Assembly (NCBI RefSeq): GCF_900101265.1
Contig: NZ_FMZS01000002.1
Location: forward strand, 124,001-188,000
Length of the DNA: 64,000 bases
Source: Massilia sp. PDC64
Lineage (GTDB): Bacteria > Pseudomonadota > Gammaproteobacteria > Burkholderiales > Burkholderiaceae_D
Direction of reading: 5' to 3'
The notes under the pieces are model-generated. The model saw only the letters and a program-made list of their open reading frames with translations, was not told the origin of the DNA and made no database searches. Every line of letters starts with the position of its first letter. Position 1 is the first letter of the stretch. Position numbers and translations under genes: made by a program. Of the stretch, positions 58,412 to 64,000 are shown one piece after another.

Positions 58412-60001
58412 ATGCACGATGCCGACCACAGCGCCGCCGACAAGGACGGCCACGGATTGTCCGCACTCGACGGCGAGCGCCGCCCGCTGGTCGCGCTCGC
58501 CGTCGGGATGCTCGTCGCTTTTTGCCTGCTGCTGGCGGGCCTGCAGGGCTGGAGCGCCTGGCGTGCCTACCAGGACGTCCAGGACGACAGCCGCGTCGCC
58601 ACGATGAACATGGCGCGCGCGCTCGCGACGCATGCGGAGACGTCGATCAGGCTGGGCGATGCCGTGCTGGCCGAGATGGTCGAGCGCATCGAGCACGATG
58701 GCCTGGGCGAGGCCGCGACGGCGCGCCTGACGGGGCGGCTGCGCGGGATCACGCACGAAGTCGGCGAACTGCACGGCCTGTTCGTCTACGGTCCGGACGG
58801 CAAGTGGCTGACGTCGTCGCTGCCGCGTCCCATGCAGGGCAATAATTTCGACCGCGAGTACTTCCAGTTCCACCTGCTGCACACCGGGCACGGGACGCAC
58901 GTGGGCGTGCCCGTGCGCAGCCGGTCGACCGGCGCATGGATCCTGCCGCTGTCGCGGCGTATCGAAGGGCCCGACGGCAGCTTCGCGGGCGTGGCGCTGG
59001 CCACGCTGAACCTCGGCTGGTTCGGCCGCTTCTATGACAGCTTCGACGTCGGGCAGAAGGGGACCATCCTGCTCGCGCTCGACAACGGCACCCTGATCTA
59101 CCGCCGTCCGTTCCGCGACGAGCAGGTCGGCATGGACATCCGCAGCGCCAGCATCTGGCAACGGGTCCAGCGCGACGGTTATGTCGGTTCGGTCGTGGAG
59201 GCGCCCCGCATCGACAATATCGAGCGCATCTACAGCTACCGGCATGTGCAGGGCTTTCCGCTGTTCGTCGCCACCGGCCTGGCCACGGACGAGGTCTTCG
59301 CCGGATGGCGCCGGACCACGATGCAGACAACCGTGCTGGGCGCGGCGGCGATGCTGGTGCTGGCGTGCGGCGGCGTGATCCTCGTGCGCCAGATCCGCAT
59401 CCGCGAGCGGCTCGAGCGCGATCTGCGCCAGGTGAGCGTCTCGCTCAAGCGCCACAACGCGTCGCTGCAGAACCTGGCCGACAGCGACGCGCTGACGGGC
59501 CTGGCCAACCGCCGCCTGTTCGAGGACCGGCTCGTGAGCGAATACGAGCGCGCGCGCCGCAGCGGGGCGCCATTCGCCCTCATCATGGCCGACGTCGACC
59601 ACTTCAAGCAGTACAACGACCGCTACGGCCACCCGGCCGGCGACGAGTGCCTGCGCAAGGTGGCGGGCGCCATCGAGTGCAGCACGCGCCGCCCGGCCGA
59701 CCTGGCCGCGCGCTACGGCGGCGAGGAATTCGCCGTCATCCTCGCCGATACCGATCTCACCGGCGCCAACGCGGTGGCCGACACGATCCGCGCGGCCGTG
59801 GCGGCCCTGGACCTGCGCCACGCGGACAATCCGACCGGCCGCGTCACCCTGAGCATGGGCCTGTACGTCGGTCATCCGGCGCTGGCCGAACGCAACGACC
59901 CGCTGGCCTGGGTCGACGTGGCGGACCGGTTGCTGTACGAAGCGAAGGATGCCGGCCGCAACCGCGTCGTGTCGCGCGAGGGCCACGAAGCGGCCGCGTG
60001 A
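58412..60001 (+). CDS. Membrane Cache-GGDEF diguanylate cyclase
   Basis: 529 residues from ATG 58412. TM1 ~27-47, a periplasmic double-Cache-like sensor (~50-305: FVYGPDGKWLTSSL, FDREYFQFH, GPDGSFAGVALATLNL), TM2 ~312-330, coiled coil, GGDEF (~365-520). The signature is GGEEF with RPAD (RxxD) five residues before, so it should be an active, product-inhibited cyclase. Responds to an extracellular small molecule; 73 bp after kup. Confidence 0.9.
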   Translation: MHDADHSAADKDGHGLSALDGERRPLVALAVGMLVAFCLLLAGLQGWSAWRAYQDVQDDSRVATMNMARALATHAETSIRLGDAVLAEMVERIEHDGLGEAATARLTGRLRGITHEVGELHGLFVYGPDGKWLTSSLPRPMQGNNFDREYFQFHLLHTGHGTHVGVPVRSRSTGAWILPLSRRIEGPDGSFAGVALATLNLGWFGRFYDSFDVGQKGTILLALDNGTLIYRRPFRDEQVGMDIRSASIWQRVQRDGYVGSVVEAPRIDNIERIYSYRHVQGFPLFVATGLATDEVFAGWRRTTMQTTVLGAAAMLVLACGGVILVRQIRIRERLERDLRQVSVSLKRHNASLQNLADSDALTGLANRRLFEDRLVSEYERARRSGAPFALIMADVDHFKQYNDRYGHPAGDECLRKVAGAIECSTRRPADLAARYGGEEFAVILADTDLTGANAVADTIRAAVAALDLRHADNPTGRVTLSMGLYVGHPALAERNDPLAWVDVADRLLYEAKDAGRNRVVSREGHEAAA

Positions 60002-60093
60002 TGCGCGCGCTGGGCGGCCGCGAAAGGTCTACACTGGCGTGGAGCCTGCTTCGCTGCAGGCGAGGGTGGCGAAAAAAATAGCTTGCAATTAGA

Positions 60094-60110
60094 TAGCACG
60101 CGATTTAATA
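60094..60110. promoter_or_regulatory. Operator-like motif at the MarR start
   Basis: TAGCACGCGATTTAATA immediately before the MarR start (ATG at 60110), with ATTAGATAG just upstream forming an imperfect inverted repeat with CGATTTAAT. A near copy lies before the esterase gene (60626-60642), 14 of 17 bases identical. Confidence 0.6.
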
Positions 60111-60583
60111 TGGAAACCATGGAAGCGAACGATACATCGACCAAGCAAGCCAAGCGGACCCCGGTTCTCGACGACCAATTGTGTTTTGCGCTGTACTCGA
60201 CCGGTCTGGCGATGAACAAGGTGTACCGCAAACTGCTGCGCAAGCTGGACCTGACCTACCCGCAATATCTCGTCATGCTGGTGCTGTGGGAAAAGGACGA
60301 GCAGACGGTGTCCGAGATCGGCGCCCGGCTGTTCCTGGACTCGGCCACGCTGACGCCGCTGCTCAAGCGGCTGGAAGCGGCCGGTCTGGTGAGCCGGACC
60401 CGGTCCGCGGCGGACGAGCGCCAGGTCGTCGTGGCCCTGAGCCCCGCCGGCCGTGCGATGGAGCAGGAAGCCGCCGCGATCTACGACGGCGTGCTGTGCG
60501 CCACCGCGTGTGCACCGTCCGACCTGGCTGCGATCAAGAGCCAGCTGGACATGTTGCGCGGCAAATTGGCCGACCATACGTGA
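60110..60583 (+). CDS. OhrR-like MarR-family regulator
   Basis: 157 residues from ATG 60110 (an ATG at 60119 is also possible). MarR winged [89 protein letters not shown] carries the N-terminal Cys that OhrR proteins oxidise to sense organic peroxides. Near-identical operator motifs lie before this gene and before the secreted esterase, suggesting autorepression and control of that enzyme. Confidence 0.85.
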   Translation: METMEANDTSTKQAKRTPVLDDQLCFALYSTGLAMNKVYRKLLRKLDLTYPQYLVMLVLWEKDEQTVSEIGARLFLDSATLTPLLKRLEAAGLVSRTRSAADERQVVVALSPAGRAMEQEAAAIYDGVLCATACAPSDLAAIKSQLDMLRGKLADHT

Positions 60584-60625
60584 GCGGTGCGGTAGCGCCG
60601 CGTCCGCTTCCGGCCAGTAAATAAG

Positions 60626-60642
60626 TAGTGTGCGATTTAATA
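60626..60642. promoter_or_regulatory. Operator-like motif before the esterase gene
   Basis: TAGTGTGCGATTTAATA at 60626-60642 matches 14 of 17 bases of the motif at the MarR start; a related TAGTGTGTAACTTAA follows. Likely binding site for the MarR-family regulator. Confidence 0.6.
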
Positions 60643-60675
60643 GTGTGTAACTTAAAACTCTGAAAGGAAACGACC

Positions 60676-61692
60676 ATGAACACCGCAGCCAAACTTCTCG
60701 CCGCCTCCCTGTTTGCCATCGGCAGCCACGCCGCCCTCGCGGCCGATCCGGTCCCGGAACGCACGACGCAAGGCTTCCTCGCCGCGCTGAACGGCGCCGG
60801 CGGCAAGCCGATGGAACAGATGACGCCGCAGGAAGCGCGCCAGGTGCTCGTCGGTGCCCAAGCCAGCGTGAAGACGGATTTGTCGTCGGTGGACGTGTCC
60901 AACCGGACGATCGTGCAGGATGGCCAGAAGGTCGAGCTGACCATCGTCCGTCCAAAAGGCGCGAAGGGCACGCTGCCCGCGTTCATGTTCTTCCACGGCG
61001 GCGGCTGGGTGCTGGGCGATTTCCCGACCCATGCTCGCCTCGTGCGCGACCTCGTCGGCAATTCCGGCGCCGCCGCGGTCTTCGTGAACTACACACCATC
61101 GCCGGAAGCGCAGTACGGCGTCGCGATCAACCAGGCATACGCGGCCACGAAATGGGTCGCCGCGCACGGCAAGGAGATCAACGTGGACGGCAGCCGCCTG
61201 GCCGTGGCGGGCAACAGCGTCGGCGGTAACATGGCGGCCGTCGTCAGCCTGATGGCGAAAGACCGGGGCGAGCCGAAAATCCGCTACCAACTTTTGCTGT
61301 GGCCGGTGACGGACGCGAACTTCGACACGGCGTCGTACCGCCAGTTCGAGAACGGTTACTTCCTCAGTCGGAACATGATGAAATGGTTCTGGGATAACTA
61401 CACGACGGACAACGCAAAGCGCAGCGAGATCACCGCGTCGCCGCTGCGGGCCACCGAAGCGCAATTGAAAGGCTTGCCGCCGGCGCTGATCCAGACGGCC
61501 GAACTGGACGTGCTGCGCGACGAAGGCGAAGCCTATGGCCGCAAGCTGGACGCGGCGGGCGTCGACGTGACCGTGACGCGCTATAACGGCATGATCCACG
61601 ACTACGGCCTGCTGAATGCGCTGGCCAGGGTCCCGGAAGTGCAGGCGGCGTTGCGCCAGGCGGGGACGGAACTGAAAACGCACCTGAAGTGA
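60676..61692 (+). CDS. Exported alpha/beta hydrolase of the hormone-sensitive-lipase type
   Basis: 338 residues with a signal peptide (KLLAASLFAIGSHAALA). HGGGWVLGD oxyanion motif, nucleophile Ser in VAGNSVGGNMA, Asp in TAELDVLRDEG and His in NGMIHDYGLL are the HSL-family (bacterial class IV) esterase set. Periplasmic or secreted esterase or peroxide-related hydrolase. The operator-like motif upstream matches that of the adjacent OhrR-like regulator. Confidence 0.9.
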   Translation: MNTAAKLLAASLFAIGSHAALAADPVPERTTQGFLAALNGAGGKPMEQMTPQEARQVLVGAQASVKTDLSSVDVSNRTIVQDGQKVELTIVRPKGAKGTLPAFMFFHGGGWVLGDFPTHARLVRDLVGNSGAAAVFVNYTPSPEAQYGVAINQAYAATKWVAAHGKEINVDGSRLAVAGNSVGGNMAAVVSLMAKDRGEPKIRYQLLLWPVTDANFDTASYRQFENGYFLSRNMMKWFWDNYTTDNAKRSEITASPLRATEAQLKGLPPALIQTAELDVLRDEGEAYGRKLDAAGVDVTVTRYNGMIHDYGLLNALARVPEVQAALRQAGTELKTHLK

Positions 61693-61699
61693 AACCGGC

Positions 61700-61762
61700 T
61701 TGTGGCCCAGCTGTCACGTATTGTGGTCATCATTGTAACAACGTGAAACAGCCGGGCCACAA
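61700..61762. repeat. Long inverted repeat in the esterase/OMP intergenic region
   Basis: TTGTGGCCCAGCTGT (61700-61714) and ACAGCCGGGCCACAA (61748-61762) are inverted with 14 of 15 bases matching, separated by a 33-base AT-richer loop. It begins eight bases after the esterase stop. Could be a terminator-like structure or a protein-binding dyad. Confidence 0.5.
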
Positions 61763-61952
61763 CGCTACAGCGTCGAATGTGACGCCATCTCGCGCCATCC
61801 GGATGCGATGTTTGTTGTTTGATTGACATACATATGTGACTCGACGGTCATTTATTTTCCCTTTGGTAACAGCCGCTTACGTGCCGGATGATGCGATTTT
61901 GAACGCGGACTGCTATCGTAATACGTGGTAACGATGACAACGGGGGGAACGT

Positions 61953-62606
61953 ATGAAAACGATTCATTTCGCATTGGCCGCCGGGCTGCTTGTCGCCGGC
62001 GGCGCCCAGGCGCAGTTGCTGGACGGCGCGGCGGCACCGAAGGATTTGTCGGCCACGCCCGCGCCTTCCACGCCCTTCGCGAAGATCCAGCCCGTCCCGC
62101 GCACGTACATGGGCAATGCGGCGGAAACGGATGGCCTGCGTTACCAGGACAAGAGCGCGTTCGGCGTCTACGTGTCCGATCCCAAGCTGTTCGGGGGCGT
62201 CAACCTGGCGCCGAACTTCGCCATCGAGACGGGCTATGCGAACCTGTACACGCGCGGTTTTCACTTTGCCGATTATGCCCGTCCCGACGAGGTCAACGGG
62301 GCGCTCGGCACGAAGGGGGTGAACAGCTACCTGGCGGCGCGGCTGAACGTGCCCGTCAACGACCAGTTCTCGGCCTACGGCAAGCTGGGCGTCGCCGTCA
62401 GCGAGCGCGTGGCCCACGACAAGACCTACCGCAACACCGTGGCCGATACCGACGTGGGCCCGTACGTGGGCATGGGCGCGCGCTACAGGCTGAACGAGAA
62501 GGCAACCGTGTCCGCCGGCTACGAACAGTACGGCAACAGCGCGAAGAAATGGGGCAGCCAGACCAATAATTCGGGCCTGCAGGCCAAGTTCAGGATGGGC
62601 TTTTGA
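61953..62606 (+). CDS. OmpA-like eight-strand outer-membrane protein
   Basis: 217 residues. Signal peptide KTIHFALAAGLLVAGGAQAQ. Mature part: a Pro/Ala-rich segment, then alternating strands (FGVYVSDPKLFGGVNLAPNF; AIETGYANLYTRGFHFADYA; SYLAARLNVPVNDQFSAYGK; ATVSAGYEQYGNS) ending LQAKFRMGF with C-terminal Phe, typical of an eight-strand outer-membrane barrel. No C-terminal peptidoglycan domain. Role structural or adhesive; not known. Confidence 0.82.
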   Translation: MKTIHFALAAGLLVAGGAQAQLLDGAAAPKDLSATPAPSTPFAKIQPVPRTYMGNAAETDGLRYQDKSAFGVYVSDPKLFGGVNLAPNFAIETGYANLYTRGFHFADYARPDEVNGALGTKGVNSYLAARLNVPVNDQFSAYGKLGVAVSERVAHDKTYRNTVADTDVGPYVGMGARYRLNEKATVSAGYEQYGNSAKKWGSQTNNSGLQAKFRMGF

Positions 62607-62627
62607 GCCTGTGTCACAATCACGGGC

Positions 62628-63332
62628 ATGGACAAACTGCTTTCTGAATTGATCCGCCTGTACCTGCTGCCGGACAGCCCGGCCGCGCAGGGCGGCCCCG
62701 GTCCGGCCGCGGACCTCGTCTCCCGCGCGGGCCTGACCCGCGCCATCGCGATCCCGTTCCGCAAGGCGCCCGGCGAGGACGCCCAACACTGGGAACGCCT
62801 GTGCACCGTCGCGAACGGCCTGCAGGCCGATTTCGGTTTCCCCGCGCCGGCCGTGAGCGTCGCCAGCATGGGTGGCTACGTCCTGTGGCTGTCGCTGGCG
62901 GCGCCCGTATCCGTCGCGGACGCGCGCCGCTTCGTCGCGGGCCTCGGACGGCTCTGGCCGGACACGCTGCCGCCCGCCGACACCATCGGCGTGCCCGTGG
63001 AATTGCCGCCATGCCCGAACACGGCGACGGGGACGTGGGCCGCGTTCATCCATCCGGGCATGGGCGCGTCGTTCGCGGACGAATCCGGGCTCGACATGGC
63101 GCCGCCCGCGGCGGGGCAGGTCGCGTTCCTGGAACACCTGGACAGCATCGCGCCCGGCCAGTTCAGCGAGGCGCTGGCCCGGCTCGAGGCACCGCCCCCA
63201 GCCGTGCCGACGTCCGTGCCGCCTCCCTCCGCCGACGGCCTGCTGCTGAAAGACGCGACCCTGGAAGACATCGTGCGCGTCCTGCACGCGCGCGGCATCG
63301 AACCCACGTTCCGCTTCACGCTCCCGCGATGA
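62628..63332 (+). CDS. Hypothetical cytoplasmic protein (234 aa)
   Basis: Begins MDKLLSELIRLYLLPDSPAA; mixed alpha/beta with a PAVSVASMGGYVLWLSLAAP centre and a Pro-rich linker (LEAPPPAVPTSVPPPSADG) before a short C-terminal helix. No family recognised and no catalytic motif seen. The composition and the TGATG-type overlap with the following glycosidase start (ATGA) support it as a real gene. Confidence 0.6.
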   Translation: MDKLLSELIRLYLLPDSPAAQGGPGPAADLVSRAGLTRAIAIPFRKAPGEDAQHWERLCTVANGLQADFGFPAPAVSVASMGGYVLWLSLAAPVSVADARRFVAGLGRLWPDTLPPADTIGVPVELPPCPNTATGTWAAFIHPGMGASFADESGLDMAPPAAGQVAFLEHLDSIAPGQFSEALARLEAPPPAVPTSVPPPSADGLLLKDATLEDIVRVLHARGIEPTFRFTLPR

Positions 63333-64000
63333 AGCGCGCCGTGCTGGCCGTGGCTGCGGCGGTCGCCCTGAACGCGCAGGCCGCCAACCCCATCGTCAAG
63401 GGCTGGTACGCGGATCCGGAAATCCGCATTGATGGCGACACGTACTGGATCTATCCGACGTATTCCGCCGACCACGGCAAGCCACCCAAGCCATCGGTCT
63501 TCACGCCGGACCAGCAGCGCATGCGGGCCCGCTCCGACCTGGTCTGGGCGCCGTTCCTGAAGCAGACCTTCCTCGACGCGTTCTCGTCGCGCGACCTCGT
63601 GCACTGGACGCGGCACGAGCGCGTGCTCGACGTCGCCGACGTGGCCTGGGCCGCGTACGCCGTATGGGCGCCGTCGGCCATCGCGCACAACGGCAGGTAC
63701 TACCTGTTCTTCGGCGCGAACGACATCAAGAGCAACGACCAGTTGGGCGGCATCGGCGTGGCCGTCAGCGACCGCCCGGAAGGCCCGTTCAGGGATGCGC
63801 TCGGCAAGCCGCTGATCGGACAAATCCACAACGGCGCGCAGCCGATCGACCAGATGGTGTTCAGGGACGACGACGGCCAGGTCTACATGGTCTACGGCGG
63901 CTGGAAGCACGCCAACGTGGTGAAACTCGCGCCGGACCTGCTGAGCGTCGTGCCGTTCCCGGACGGGACGACGTTCAAGGAGATCACGCCCGATCCGGAC
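63329..64000 (+). CDS. GH43-family glycosidase (partial, continues beyond window)
   Basis: The first ~224 residues are visible. Signal peptide MKRAVLAVAAAVALNAQAAN, then GWYADPEIRIDGDTYWIYPT with the catalytic Asp of GH43, SSRDLVHWTRHE, VWAPSAIAHNGRYYLFFGAN (second acidic site region) and DQMVFRDDDGQVYMVYGG. Five-bladed propeller enzymes acting on arabinan, xylan or galactan. The start overlaps the previous stop by ATGA. The C-terminus lies outside the window. Confidence 0.88.
   Translation, partial: MKRAVLAVAAAVALNAQAANPIVKGWYADPEIRIDGDTYWIYPTYSADHGKPPKPSVFTPDQQRMRARSDLVWAPFLKQTFLDAFSSRDLVHWTRHERVLDVADVAWAAYAVWAPSAIAHNGRYYLFFGANDIKSNDQLGGIGVAVSDRPEGPFRDALGKPLIGQIHNGAQPIDQMVFRDDDGQVYMVYGGWKHANVVKLAPDLLSVVPFPDGTTFKEITPDPD

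Overview
The window is high-GC bacterial DNA and looks like a betaproteobacterial chromosome, most likely Oxalobacteraceae close to Massilia. That is inferred from the gene repertoire: a PEP-CTERM surface protein, several GGDEF/EAL proteins, a TonB receptor with a beta-propeller phytase, large GAF/PAS hybrid kinases and an MSHA-like pseudopilin. No marker gene is present to prove the genus. No gene-free stretch exceeds 300 bases; the largest gaps (54255-54551, 61693-61952, 25568-25822, 36542-36793) hold promoters, Pho boxes or inverted repeats.

Positions 1 to about 15760 are the integrase-side part of a lambda-type prophage, drawn as a mirror image of lambda. A leftward early operon (cro-like gene, intrinsic terminator, RHH protein, small genes, DUF1376/O-like gene, P-like helicase loader running off the left edge) diverges from a rightward lysogeny operon (CI/S24 repressor, two-TM protein, HIRAN protein, terminator). 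Five near-identical operators spaced 22 bp apart sit in two groups at PR-like and PL-like promoters. From PL a long, mostly overlapping operon carries small unknown genes, an HNH/AP2 endonuclease, RecT, a YqaJ exonuclease, a DEDDh exonuclease, a DUF5131 gene, an ASCH-like gene, an excisionase candidate and a tyrosine integrase. It ends at a 3' fragment of a tRNA-Ser gene that still has its own terminator, so this is the integrase-side attachment site. The structural half of the phage lies outside the window.

From 15.8 kb on the DNA is ordinary chromosome: MerR/hydrolase and AraC/SDR pairs; an HDOD protein; a SnoaL-like/cupredoxin/GGDEF-EAL operon; an orphan FliD-like protein; a PAS protein; a GntP permease; and a phosphate-acquisition block at 27.2-38.6 kb. 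That block holds a PhoX-like phosphatase with a PEP-CTERM protein, a phytase with a TonB receptor, and a degenerate GGDEF protein with an AraC regulator. Clear Pho-box-like sequences lie at 29465-29482 and 36730-36747. An ECF sigma factor with a SnoaL-like tail, a monooxygenase-like gene, a GNAT and an alpha/beta hydrolase lie inside the block.

The right third contains a pseudopilin, two related GAF/PAS hybrid histidine kinases, LysR/EamA and GlxA-like regulatory pairs, a metallo-beta-lactamase-fold protein, histidinol-phosphatase, a three-subunit molybdenum aldehyde oxidoreductase of PaoABC type, two diguanylate cyclases flanking the potassium transporter Kup, an OhrR-like MarR regulator with a secreted esterase, an outer-membrane protein, and the start of a GH43 glycosidase that runs off the right edge.
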